DNA from: CAMAVH01 sp046297835
GTDB lineage: Bacteria > Pseudomonadota > Alphaproteobacteria > SMXQ01
Assembly: GCA_046297835.1 (NCBI GenBank)
Contig: JBKBHI010000007.1
Span: 124,001-188,000 of the forward strand
DNA length: 64,000 nt
Direction of reading: 5' to 3'
This document shows positions 38,736-47,213 of the stretch, one piece after another. The notes below the pieces were generated by a model. The model saw nothing but the letters and a program-made list of their open reading frames with translations, searched no databases and was not told the DNA's origin. How positions within the stretch are numbered: the stretch's first letter is position 1; each line of letters opens with the position of its first letter. A program made the translations under genes and the position numbers.

Positions 38736-39710
38736 ATGGATCGTTTGAAGCTTATGGAAACCTATGCTGCCGTGGTCAAAAGCGGCAGCTATACGCGCGC
38801 CGCCCGCGAGCTGGGGGTGACCCGCGCCATGGTGAGCAAGCGCATTCAGGATCTCGAGGCGGCGCTCGGCGCCAAGCTGCTGAACCGCAATACCCATGGG
38901 CTCAGCGTCACCGGCATCGGCGGCGATTATTACGAGAGCGCGCTTAGCTTGCTGGCCGATCTGCGAGACATCGAGGAGCGGGTTCAGTCCAAGAGCGCCG
39001 CGCCGCGCGGCGAATTGAAGATCGTTTCAACCAAAACCTTCGGCGAGACGATCCTGGGGCCGATCATCGCCGAGTTCTGTCGTCTCTATCCGACGATCTC
39101 CGTGCAGGTGACGCTCGCCGACCGCGAAACGGCGTCCCACGGCATGGACCTGATCAGCGGAGGTTTCGACATCGCCGTGCGCACCTTGCCTATCCGCGAC
39201 AGCTCTCTCATCGCCCGGGCCATCACCGAATTGCCGCGTCTGCTAGTGGCCAGCCCGAGTTATCTCGAAAAGCACGATATGCCGCAACGGCCTGCCGATC
39301 TCGCGCGCCACAACTGCTTGGATCCCAGCGGAGCGGCGCAATATAGCTGGGATTTTCGCGGCAAGGATGGCGTCCGGCCGCAGACGGTGCGCGTCTCTGG
39401 CGCGCCGCGCGCCAACAGCAGCTTCGTCATCCGAGACGCCGCGCTCGCCGGTTTAGGCATTGCTATCTTGCGCGAATATCTGATCCTCGACGATATCGCC
39501 ACCGGCACGCTCGTGCCGGTGCTGCCCGCGCACGCGCTCGACGAGCGGACGCTTTACGTCATCTATCAGAGGGACCGCAGCCTGCCGCTACGCATGCGCG
39601 TGTTCATCGATTATCTGTCACAGCGCGTGAAAGATCATCTGCGCGCGCGGCCGTCGTTGCCGCCGACGCTCAATCCGCTCTTGGCGCGCGGCGGCGCCGA
39701 GCCTCGATAG
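38736..39710 (+). CDS. LysR family transcriptional regulator
   Basis: A 324-residue LTTR. The N-terminal winged helix is plain: YAAVVKSGSYTRAARELGVTRAMVSKRIQDLEAALGAKLLNRNTHGL, residues 10-56, with a long helix to about 90. The substrate-binding domain follows (GELKIVSTKTFGETILGPIIAEF onward). GGAGG lies 5 nt before the ATG. It is transcribed away from the catabolic cluster and shares a 135-bp promoter region with it, the standard arrangement for a LysR regulator that controls a divergent operon and itself. The effector is probably a pathway intermediate. Confidence 0.9.
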   Translation: MDRLKLMETYAAVVKSGSYTRAARELGVTRAMVSKRIQDLEAALGAKLLNRNTHGLSVTGIGGDYYESALSLLADLRDIEERVQSKSAAPRGELKIVSTKTFGETILGPIIAEFCRLYPTISVQVTLADRETASHGMDLISGGFDIAVRTLPIRDSSLIARAITELPRLLVASPSYLEKHDMPQRPADLARHNCLDPSGAAQYSWDFRGKDGVRPQTVRVSGAPRANSSFVIRDAALAGLGIAILREYLILDDIATGTLVPVLPAHALDERTLYVIYQRDRSLPLRMRVFIDYLSQRVKDHLRARPSLPPTLNPLLARGGAEPR

Positions 39711-39717
39711 ATCGGTC

Positions 39718-40761
39718 CTAATAAGTCGGTTGCGCCCGCATGTTCTTGTAGCGGTCGTCGGAGATCAGGCGCAGCTCGCGCACGCCGTCCGCCTGCATGA
39801 CGCGCAGCGGCACTTCGACGCCGGGCTCGCCCAGGCTCCAGAGCCGCGTATAGAAATCGGCGAGGCCTTTGATCGGCTTGCCGCCGAGGCCGATGACGAC
39901 GTCGCCGCGCTTGAGGCCGGCTTTGGCCGCCGGGCCGCCGCGCGTGACGTTGCCGACCACCAGCGCGCCGTTCTTCTGCAATTCGTCGCTGTTGAGGCCG
40001 AGCCACGGCCGGCTCGCCTTAGGCCGGCCGCTCGCGACCATTTCGCCGATCACCGGGCGCAGCAGCTCGGCAGGCACGAACATGTTGCCGGGCAGGGCCT
40101 GGCCGTGGATCGCGTCGTTGATCATGAGCGAGCCGACGCCGATCAGCTTGCCGTCGCCGCCGAGCAGCGGCGCGCCGCCGAAGCGTTCGACCGGCGGCGA
40201 GGCGAAGATGGCGCGCTCGAGCATGTACTCCCATGACGCCGCGTAAGGGCGCACCGAGGCCACGATGGCCGGCTGCAAGCCCTGCACGCTGCTGTCGCCG
40301 GCGATAATCACCGGCTGGCGCGCCGCGAGGCCCTGGGCGCTGCCGATCTCGAGCGCCGGCAGATCTGCGGCGCCCGACAGTTTGACGAGGCCGAGGCCGC
40401 TCGCTTGGTCGAAGCCGACCACCTGCGCGCCGCGCTTGCGCCCGCGATGGTCGGTGACTTCGACCGACGCGGCGTCGGTCAGCAGATAGCCGATGGTGAC
40501 GATATGGCCGTCAGCGATGCCGTCGGCGCGGATCACCGCGCCGCCGCCCTCGCGCCGCGTGCCGAGGCGGCGCGCCGAGGGGGCGTCGGCGGGGATGTCG
40601 GCGCGCAGATGGACCACCGATTGCGCGATGCGGTCGGGCGTCAGCCGCCCGCTCTCCTGCGCCAATGCGGGCGCGCCAGCGAGGGACGCGCCGCCGGCGA
40701 TTGCGACGACGATGGCGGCGATGGTGATGGAAAGACGGGGGAACGAGAACGCCAGGCGCAT
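39718..40761 (-). CDS. Secreted HtrA-like PDZ protein without a protease catalytic triad
   Basis: A 347-residue exported protein: signal peptide to about residue 35 (ALA-QE), a trypsin-like (S1C) fold at 45-220 and a PDZ domain at about 235-330 (AAKAGLKRGDVVIGLGGKPIKGLADF). All three catalytic positions differ from the HtrA family. TNNHV is TIGYL (His to Tyr92), TDLAL is SGLGL (Asp to Gly122), and GNSGGPL is RFGGAPL (Ser to Phe194). It is thus a pseudoprotease, probably a periplasmic binding or scaffold protein. It is convergent with the LysR gene (7 bp apart) and divergent from uvrD. Confidence 0.85.
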   Translation of the reverse strand: MRLAFSFPRLSITIAAIVVAIAGGASLAGAPALAQESGRLTPDRIAQSVVHLRADIPADAPSARRLGTRREGGGAVIRADGIADGHIVTIGYLLTDAASVEVTDHRGRKRGAQVVGFDQASGLGLVKLSGAADLPALEIGSAQGLAARQPVIIAGDSSVQGLQPAIVASVRPYAASWEYMLERAIFASPPVERFGGAPLLGGDGKLIGVGSLMINDAIHGQALPGNMFVPAELLRPVIGEMVASGRPKASRPWLGLNSDELQKNGALVVGNVTRGGPAAKAGLKRGDVVIGLGGKPIKGLADFYTRLWSLGEPGVEVPLRVMQADGVRELRLISDDRYKNMRAQPTY

Positions 40762-40900
40762 CGGAGCCTCCCAGAAAGGTGCGGTAAAACTGTAGCGGGT
40801 CTTTCGTCGGTTGCAAAAGCCTGTTTTGCAGCGGGTTTTTCGCGCGACCGGGCGCGCGGCGGGGCGGCCGATTCGCCGCTTGGCGGATGGCGGCGCGTGC

Positions 40901-40906
40901 TATAAT
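40901..40906 (+). promoter_or_regulatory. -10 box of a near-leaderless uvrD promoter
   Basis: TATAAT ends 8 bp before the uvrD ATG (40915), so transcription should start within a few bases of the start codon. A possible TTGGCG -35 (40880-40885) has a short 15-bp spacer. No ribosome-binding site fits in between. Confidence 0.5.
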
Positions 40907-40914
40907 CACGGGCG

Positions 40915-43197
40915 ATGTCATCCGATCCGTTCGATCTCGCCGCCCCGGCGCCGACCCCCGCGGGCCGCTCCGGCCCTGCCGCCGCGCCGCCCTATCTCGC
41001 CAATCTCAACGAGCAGCAGCGCGCCGCCGTCGAAGCGCTCGACGGGCCCGTTCTGGTGCTCGCCGGCGCCGGCACCGGCAAGACGCGCGTGCTGGTCACC
41101 CGCCTCGCCCATATCCTCACCTCGGGCCGCGCTTTTCCGTCGCAGATCCTCGCCGTCACCTTCACCAACAAGGCGGCGCGCGAGATGCTCGAACGCGTCT
41201 CCGGGCTGATCGGCAACCGCGCCGAGGGCCTGTGGCTCGGCACCTTCCACGCCATCGGCGCGCGCATCCTGCGTCGCCATGCCGAACTGATCGGGCTCAA
41301 GCCGAATTTCACCATTTTGGATGCCGACGATCAGGTGCGCCTGATCAAACAATTGCTCGAAGCCGCCGGCATCGACGACAAGAAATGGCCGGCGCGCGCG
41401 CTCTCGGCCGTGATCCAGCGCTGGAAAGACCGCGGGCTGACGCCGGACAAGATCGGCCATGCCGACGAGGGTACGGAGGCCGCCGGCGGCCGCTTGCGCG
41501 AGCTCTACGCGCAATATCAGGAGCGGCTCAAGACGCTCAACGCCTGCGATTTCGGCGATCTCATGCTCCATTGCGTGACGCTGTTCACCAAGAACCCCGA
41601 CGTTCTCGCCGACTACCAGCGGCGCTTCCGCTATCTGCTGGTCGACGAGTATCAGGACACCAACGTGGTGCAGTATCTCTGGCTGCGCCTGCTGGCCCAG
41701 GGCTCGCGCAACATCTGCTGCGTCGGCGACGACGACCAGTCGATCTACGGCTGGCGCGGCGCGGAAGTCGGCAACATCCTGCGCTTCGAGAAAGATTTCC
41801 CGGGCGCGACCGTCATCCGCCTGGAGCGCAACTACCGCTCCACCGGGCATATTCTCGGCGCGGCCTCGGGCCTGATCGCGCACAACGAGGGCCGGCTCGG
41901 CAAGACGCTGTGGACCGACGACGCCGAAGGCGACAAGGTCGTGGTCGGCGGCGTGTGGGACGGCGAGCAGGAGGCGCGCGAAGTGGCCGAGGAGATCGAG
42001 GCGCGCCAGCGCGCCGGCGTCGGTCTCGACAATATCGCCGTGCTGGTGCGCACCGGCTCGCAGACCCGCGAGTTCGAAGAGCGCTTCATCACGCTCGGCA
42101 TCCCTTATCGCGTCATTGGCGGCCCGCGCTTTTATGAGCGCCAGGAAATCCGAGACGCCATCGCCTATTTGCGCCTGATCGCCCAGCCGGACGACGATCT
42201 GGCCTTCGAGCGCATCGTCAATACGCCGCGCCGCGGCCTCGGCGACGTCACCTTGCAGGTGCTGCATCGCATCGCGCGCGCCGAGAACCGCTCGCTGATG
42301 TATGCCGCCGAGCTCGTGACCAATACCGACGAGGTCGGCGCGCGCGCGCGCAGCTCCTTGCGCGACTTGATCGAAAGCTTCAACCGCTGGCGCGGGGCGG
42401 CGGCCGGCCTGCCGCCCGCCGAACTCGCCGAATTGGCGCTCGACGAGTCGGGCTATATCGCCATGTGGCAGGCGGACAAGTCGGCCGACGCGCCGGGCCG
42501 CATCGAGAATTTGAAGGAATTGGTCGCGGCGCTCGAAGAGTTCGAGAGCCTCGGCGCGTTCCTCGAGCATGTCAGCCTGGTGATGGAGCGCGACGCGGCC
42601 GACAGCGGCGAGATGGTCAGCCTGATGACGCTGCACGCCGCCAAGGGGCTGGAGTTCGACATCGTCTTCCTGCCGGGCTGGGAGGAAGGGCTGTTTCCGC
42701 ACCAGCGCGCGCTCGACGAATCGGGCGCGGCGGGGCTGGAGGAGGAGCGCCGGCTCGCCTATGTCGGCATCACGCGGGCGCGCAAGCGCGCCTATATCTC
42801 CTTCGCCGCCAACCGCCGGGTGTTCAACGAATGGCGCTCCAACATCCCGTCGCGCTTCGTCGATGAACTGCCGGCCGATCACGTCGAGACGAAGCCCAAC
42901 GCGATTTTCAACCAGCAGCAGCAAACGCCGCAGCGCGGCTGGTCCGATGTGGCCGACAATTCGTGGAGCGCTGGCGGCCGGTCAGGACGCGCTTTCGACG
43001 CGCGCAAGGTGGGGCCGAACAGCTACAGCGCCGCGCCGGCCAAATCCTCGCCGGCCGGGCTGAGCAAGGGCGACCGCGTTTTCCACCAGAAGTTCGGCTA
43101 TGGCCGCATCGTCGCGATCGACGCCAACAAGCTCGAGATCGCCTTCGACAAGGCTGGCCTGAAGAAGGTACTCGACAATTTCGTCGAGCCGGCATGA
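40915..43197 (+). CDS. uvrD: DNA helicase UvrD/PcrA
   Basis: Superfamily 1A 3'-5' helicase for nucleotide-excision and mismatch repair. The 760 residues hold the helicase motifs in order: QQRAA, Walker A GAGTGKT (51-57), TFTNKAAREM, the DEYQDTN box, DDDQSIYGWRGA, LERNYRS, and VSLMTLHAAKGLEFD; the last block is VGITRARK. The C-terminal tail has the UvrD/PcrA-type repeat GDRVFHQKFGYGRI with a Tudor-like fold that contacts RNA polymerase in relatives. The first 30 residues are Pro/Ala-rich. prmA overlaps its stop by 4 bp. Confidence 0.96.
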   Translation: MSSDPFDLAAPAPTPAGRSGPAAAPPYLANLNEQQRAAVEALDGPVLVLAGAGTGKTRVLVTRLAHILTSGRAFPSQILAVTFTNKAAREMLERVSGLIGNRAEGLWLGTFHAIGARILRRHAELIGLKPNFTILDADDQVRLIKQLLEAAGIDDKKWPARALSAVIQRWKDRGLTPDKIGHADEGTEAAGGRLRELYAQYQERLKTLNACDFGDLMLHCVTLFTKNPDVLADYQRRFRYLLVDEYQDTNVVQYLWLRLLAQGSRNICCVGDDDQSIYGWRGAEVGNILRFEKDFPGATVIRLERNYRSTGHILGAASGLIAHNEGRLGKTLWTDDAEGDKVVVGGVWDGEQEAREVAEEIEARQRAGVGLDNIAVLVRTGSQTREFEERFITLGIPYRVIGGPRFYERQEIRDAIAYLRLIAQPDDDLAFERIVNTPRRGLGDVTLQVLHRIARAENRSLMYAAELVTNTDEVGARARSSLRDLIESFNRWRGAAAGLPPAELAELALDESGYIAMWQADKSADAPGRIENLKELVAALEEFESLGAFLEHVSLVMERDAADSGEMVSLMTLHAAKGLEFDIVFLPGWEEGLFPHQRALDESGAAGLEEERRLAYVGITRARKRAYISFAANRRVFNEWRSNIPSRFVDELPADHVETKPNAIFNQQQQTPQRGWSDVADNSWSAGGRSGRAFDARKVGPNSYSAAPAKSSPAGLSKGDRVFHQKFGYGRIVAIDANKLEIAFDKAGLKKVLDNFVEPA

Positions 43198-44114
43198 GCG
43201 AGCCGCAAGACTTGTGGAAAATCTCCCTGACCGCGCCCGACGCGGCCTATGAGGCGCTGGAAGCGGCGCTGTCGGGCTTTGGCGCGGTGAGCGCGCAGAC
43301 CGGCGCGGCGGAGCCGCACAGCGATCCGGGCAACGACCGCCCGGCGGAAGAGTGGCGCATCGAGACGATCTGCGAGACGGAGCCGGACATCTCGGCGGTC
43401 ACTTTGGCACTGGCCGAGGTCGCCGGTCCGCTCGGCTTCGCTTTGTCGGAAGTGCATATCGAGAAGCTGCCGCCGGTCGATTGGCTGGCGGAGAACCGCA
43501 AGGGCTTTCCCCCGGTGCGCGCCGGGCGGTTTTTCGTCCGCTCGGCCTTCGACGACACGCCGCCGCCGCCCGGCAGCCACGCTCTCACCATCGATGCCGG
43601 GCCCGCTTTCGGTTCCGGCCGCCATGACACGACGCGTGGCTGCCTGATCGCGCTCGACCGTTTGCTGCGGACGATGACGCGCCCGCGCGCGCTCGATCTC
43701 GGCTGCGGCTCCGGCATTCTCGCGCTCGCCGTCGCGGCGCGGCGCAAAAGTTCGGTGCTGGCGGTCGATAACGATATGTGGGCGGTACGCAACACCCGGG
43801 CCAACGCCCGCGCCAACGGCCTCGGCCGTTTCGTGCGCGCCGGCTGGAGCCACGGCTTCTCGCGCGTGCCCGCCGGGGCGCGCTACGACCTGATCTGCGC
43901 GAACATTCTCGCCAAACCGCTGGTCGCGCTGGCTCCGACGGTCAAACGCCGCCTCGCGCCTGGCGGCACGGTGGTCCTGTCGGGCTTGCTTGATCGCCAG
44001 GAAGCGCGCGTGCGCGCCGCCTATCGCGCCCAGGGCATGAAGCTGGTGCGGCGCATCCGCGTGCCGTCGAAAGATTGGGGCGTGTGGCCGACGCTGGTTA
44101 TGCAGCGAGGCTGA
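43194..44114 (+). CDS. prmA: Ribosomal protein L11 methyltransferase
   Basis: Trimethylates ribosomal protein L11. The ATG at 43194 overlaps the uvrD stop (ATGA), giving 306 residues. It has the PrmA N-terminal substrate domain and then PGxAFGSGRHDTTRGCL near residue 130 (IDAGPAFGSGRHDTTRGCL). The SAM motif LDLGCGSGILALAVA follows, and CANILAKPL replaces the usual ANI LA block. The same frame is open upstream within uvrD, but that part is unrelated. Terminator at 44161-44189. Confidence 0.92.
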   Translation: MSEPQDLWKISLTAPDAAYEALEAALSGFGAVSAQTGAAEPHSDPGNDRPAEEWRIETICETEPDISAVTLALAEVAGPLGFALSEVHIEKLPPVDWLAENRKGFPPVRAGRFFVRSAFDDTPPPPGSHALTIDAGPAFGSGRHDTTRGCLIALDRLLRTMTRPRALDLGCGSGILALAVAARRKSSVLAVDNDMWAVRNTRANARANGLGRFVRAGWSHGFSRVPAGARYDLICANILAKPLVALAPTVKRRLAPGGTVVLSGLLDRQEARVRAAYRAQGMKLVRRIRVPSKDWGVWPTLVMQRG

Positions 44115-44160
44115 GCCTTTGGCTCAAGATGCGACGCGGCTGACATATGTGCGAAAAGAC

Positions 44161-44189
44161 AAAGGGCGCCTCATCCTGAGGCGCCCTTT
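44161..44189. terminator. Bidirectional terminator after prmA
   Basis: Perfect 13-bp stem, AAAGGGCGCCTCA (44161-44173) and TGAGGCGCCCTTT (44177-44189), with a 3-nt loop TCC. The short A and T tracts are part of the stem. It lies between prmA and the DUF1127-like gene on the minus strand. Confidence 0.8.
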
Positions 44190-44280
44190 GCGGGGTGAGA
44201 CATCCGGGGGGAAGATGTCTCGGGGATCTGCGGAGGTATCGGACGCTTACGCGGACGCTACGCTGATCTGGATCGAAGCT

Positions 44281-44595
44281 TTAGGCGACGCGGACGGCCG
44301 GGACTTCGTTGCTGTTCGAGGCGACCGGAACGACCTCGTTCGGCGTGAACAGGCCGGCCTCGGTGGCGACGATGAGCGGGATGTCGTGGCGGGTCAGGCC
44401 GGCGGCCTGGAGGCTCGCATCGCTCAGCGCGCTGAGTTCGTAGTAGCGGTCGCGCATGGTCGCGGCTTCGGCGACGACGCCGTTCAGCTTGGTCAGCGCG
44501 GCGAAAGCGCCGGCGATCAGGTTGTAGACGGCGGTGATCAGGTCGGCGCCCTTCGCGTAGGGGAGGTCGGCCGGGTTCAAATTCTGCGTGGTCAT
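44281..44595 (-). CDS. Small DUF1127/YjiS-like protein
   Basis: A 104-residue protein whose middle and C-terminal part (RDRYYELSALSDASLQAAGLTRHDIPLIV) matches the YjiS/DUF1127 pattern of small Arg-rich proteins common in alphaproteobacteria, some of which affect RNA turnover and phosphate metabolism. This one has an extra N-terminal helix (LITAVYNLIAGAFAALTKL) and a Val/Ala/Asn tail. A GGAGA lies about 8 nt before the ATG (minus strand, near 44604-44610). Function unknown. It is transcribed away from the aminopeptidase gene. Confidence 0.65.
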   Translation of the reverse strand: MTTQNLNPADLPYAKGADLITAVYNLIAGAFAALTKLNGVVAEAATMRDRYYELSALSDASLQAAGLTRHDIPLIVATEAGLFTPNEVVPVASNSNEVPAVRVA

Positions 44596-44878
44596 GTTCT
44601 GGTCTCCTTCGGGGGTGGTCTCTGCGTTTCCTCTTTGATGACCCTTATGTAGACCCCTGACCGGTTACTGAGGAGCGACCGTTTCGCAAAACAGCTACGC
44701 GTTTAACGCATGGCTCAAAGCCGCTGTTTTCCTTGGTTTTCCATAGTCCGGTCATAAAGCCTTCACATTTAGCAGGCCGAGCCATGCGGTCGCGCGGCTT
44801 GCGCCCCGAGGGACCGGCCCTTACCTTCAAATGACGCGTTTCGCGCCGAAAAAGCCCGCTTGCTCAGGAGTTTGCCCC

Positions 44879-46939
44879 GTGAATACCGTTGCCGCCTGCC
44901 GCGACACCTATCAGGGCGATGCCGCCCTGAGCGGCCTGCTGGCCAAGGCGGCCGGCTTGCGGCTGGCGGAACCGAGCGCAGCGGCGGCCCGGACGCTGAT
45001 CGCCGGCGCGCTGGCCGCGCCCGAGGATGTGCGGGGCGATGCCTGGCTGGCGCTGATCGCCGAGGACCCTAGCCCGGCCCTGGCGGCGCAATTGCGCGCC
45101 CTGCGGGCCGAGATGGCGGCGGGGCAGGGCGACGGCGTCGAGGACGAGCCCCTGCCGACCCGGGAACGGCTCGCCGCCTTGCGCCGGGAGCTGGCCGCGC
45201 TGGGCGTCGACGGCTTTATCGTGCCGCGCGCCGACGAGCATCAGGGCGAATATGTGCCGCTCAGCGCGCGCCGGCTCGCTTGGCTCACCGGCTTCACCGG
45301 CTCGGCCGGCCTCGCCATCGCGCTGCCCGAGACGGCGGCGATTTTTGTCGATGGCCGCTACACGCTGCAAGCCGCCGCCGAGGTCGATCCGGCCGCCTTC
45401 GAGAGCCATCATGTCACGCGCAATCCGCCGTACGCCTGGCTGGCGGCGAAGCTGAAGCCCGGCCAGACCCTGGGCTTCGATCCCTGGCTGCACACGATCG
45501 AGGATGCGGCGCGCCTGCGCGCCGTTTGCGACAAGGCCGGCGCGCTGCTCAAGGCGCTCTCGGCCAATCCGCTCGATCGCGCCTGGACGCGCCGCCCGCC
45601 GCCGCCGATCGCGCCGGTCGTGCCGTTCGCCGACGCGCTTGCCGGGCGCGGCTCCGCCGACAAGCGCGCCGAGCTGGCCGCGAATCTCGCCGCCGCCGAT
45701 ATCGCCGCCGTCGTTCTGACGCTGCCCGACAGCATCGCCTGGCTGCTCAACATCCGCGGCGGCGACGTCGCCTATGCGCCGCTGCCGCTCGCCTTCGCCA
45801 TCCTTCATGCCGATGGCCGCGTCGATCTGTTCATGGATCTGCGTAAAGCCGCGCCGACGCTGCAAGCCCATCTCGGCGACGAGGTCCGCCTGCGGCCGCG
45901 CGAAGAGTTCGGCGCGGCGCTCGACGCGCTCAAAGATCGGCGCGCGCAAGCCGATCCGGCGAGCGCGCCGGCCTGGGTGTTCGACCGGCTGGAGGCGGCG
46001 GGCGTCAAGATCGTCAAGGCCGCCGACCCCTGCCAGGCGCCCAAGGCGAAGAAGACCGCCGCCGAACTGTCCGGCATCCGCGCGGCGCATCTGCGCGACG
46101 GGGCGGCGCTGACGACGTTTCTCGCCTGGTTCGCTCACAATGCGCCGAAAGGCGGTCTCGGCGAGATCGCCGCCGCCGACAAGCTGGAAGCGATCCGCGC
46201 CGCCGGCGAGCATTTTCGCGGGCTGAGCTTTCCGACCATTGCCGGGGCGGAAGGGAACGGCGCGATCGTGCATTACCGCGCCACGCCGACGACCGACAAA
46301 GGCGTCGCGCCCGGCCAGATGTTCCTGCTCGATTCCGGCGCGCAATATCTCGACGGCACGACCGACGTGACGCGCACGCTGTTCGTCGGCGGAGCGAACC
46401 CGCCGAGCGAGGAACAGCGCAGCGCTTTCACCCGCGTGCTGAAGGGCCATATCGCGCTCGCCACGGCGCGCTTCCCCGCCGGCACCAGCGGCAGCCAACT
46501 CGACGCGCTGGCGCGCCTGCCGCTATGGCAGGCCGGCTTGGATTACGATCACGGCACCGGCCATGGCGTCGGCCATTATCTCAGCGTGCACGAAGGGCCG
46601 CAGCGCATTTCGAAACTGCCCAACCGCGTCGCGCTCGAACCGGGCATGGTGATCTCGAACGAGCCCGGCTATTACAAGGCCGGCGCGTTCGGCATCCGCA
46701 TCGAGAATCTCGTCGCCGTGATCGAGGCGGGAATCGGGCCGGACGGCGTCGCCATGCTGGCGTTCGAGACGCTGACGTTGGCGCCCATCGAGCGCGCGCT
46801 GATCGATCCGGCGTTGTTGAGCGACGCGGAGGCGGCTTGGCTCGACGGCTATCACGCCCGCGTGCGTGACAGCCTGACCCCACTGGTCGACGCAGCCACG
46901 GCGGCCTGGCTGGCGGCGGCGACCGCGCCGATTCGTTAA
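44879..46939 (+). CDS. pepP: Aminopeptidase P family metallopeptidase
   Basis: A 686-residue Xaa-Pro aminopeptidase (M24B). The start is a GTG at 44879 with a CAGGAG 8 nt upstream; an upstream ATG at 44831 has no ribosome-binding site. The first 90 residues are Ala/Leu-rich and extra to the usual 600-residue form. The creatinase-like N-domain and the pita-bread domain follow. Metal ligands are visible: LLDSGAQYLDGTTDVTRT (two Asp), GTGHGVGHYLSVHEGP (His), ISNEPGYY (Glu) and IRIENLV (Glu). It likely removes N-terminal residues before proline in the cytoplasm. Confidence 0.88.
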   Translation: MNTVAACRDTYQGDAALSGLLAKAAGLRLAEPSAAAARTLIAGALAAPEDVRGDAWLALIAEDPSPALAAQLRALRAEMAAGQGDGVEDEPLPTRERLAALRRELAALGVDGFIVPRADEHQGEYVPLSARRLAWLTGFTGSAGLAIALPETAAIFVDGRYTLQAAAEVDPAAFESHHVTRNPPYAWLAAKLKPGQTLGFDPWLHTIEDAARLRAVCDKAGALLKALSANPLDRAWTRRPPPPIAPVVPFADALAGRGSADKRAELAANLAAADIAAVVLTLPDSIAWLLNIRGGDVAYAPLPLAFAILHADGRVDLFMDLRKAAPTLQAHLGDEVRLRPREEFGAALDALKDRRAQADPASAPAWVFDRLEAAGVKIVKAADPCQAPKAKKTAAELSGIRAAHLRDGAALTTFLAWFAHNAPKGGLGEIAAADKLEAIRAAGEHFRGLSFPTIAGAEGNGAIVHYRATPTTDKGVAPGQMFLLDSGAQYLDGTTDVTRTLFVGGANPPSEEQRSAFTRVLKGHIALATARFPAGTSGSQLDALARLPLWQAGLDYDHGTGHGVGHYLSVHEGPQRISKLPNRVALEPGMVISNEPGYYKAGAFGIRIENLVAVIEAGIGPDGVAMLAFETLTLAPIERALIDPALLSDAEAAWLDGYHARVRDSLTPLVDAATAAWLAAATAPIR

Positions 46940-47024
46940 CCTGCTGGTGCGCGCTTGGCCTCGGAATCGCGCGCTTTTCGCTCGCCGTCATGCGCGAGAA
47001 CAGGACCGGACCGCGTCGATTCCC

Positions 47025-47050
47025 ATTTTACGCAATATTTTACGCAATAT
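47025..47050 (+). repeat. Tandem 12-bp repeat in an AT-rich spacer
   Basis: ATTTTACGCAAT occurs twice in tandem (47025-47036, 47037-47048), followed by AT. It stands out against the GC-rich surroundings, between the aminopeptidase gene and the convergent ligA. The spacing is about one helical turn, so it may be a protein-binding site; no evidence of a plasmid-like origin is present. Confidence 0.5.
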
Positions 47051-47066
47051 ATGTAATGAACCGCCG

Positions 47067-47213
47067 ATGAGCTTGGAAGCGCATCACGCGCAAATGGCGG
47101 CGATCTGCGCTCGCTTCGTCGCTCGGGTCGGACAGGCCGTCGGCGATCTGCGCACGGCGCTGGCCGGCATCGAGTCGAGCGCTGCCGCGCTCACGCCTCG
47201 CCGATCAGCTTGA
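47067..47213 (+). CDS. Small hypothetical protein, doubtful
   Basis: A 48-residue open frame (MSLEAHHAQMAAICARF start) with a mostly helical, amphipathic composition. It follows an AT-rich segment with a tandem repeat but has no clear ribosome-binding site, and its end overlaps the end of ligA on the other strand by 23 bp. It may be chance. No family is recognised. Confidence 0.22.
   Translation: MSLEAHHAQMAAICARFVARVGQAVGDLRTALAGIESSAAALTPRRSA

Noticed and set aside
44119..44652. Plus-strand frame over the DUF1127 gene
   Set aside because: It runs through a terminator hairpin and has no family features; the minus-strand gene has a ribosome-binding site and a YjiS-like core.
47025..47050. 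Replication origin with iterons
   Set aside because: Only two short repeats, no DnaA boxes and no initiator gene nearby.
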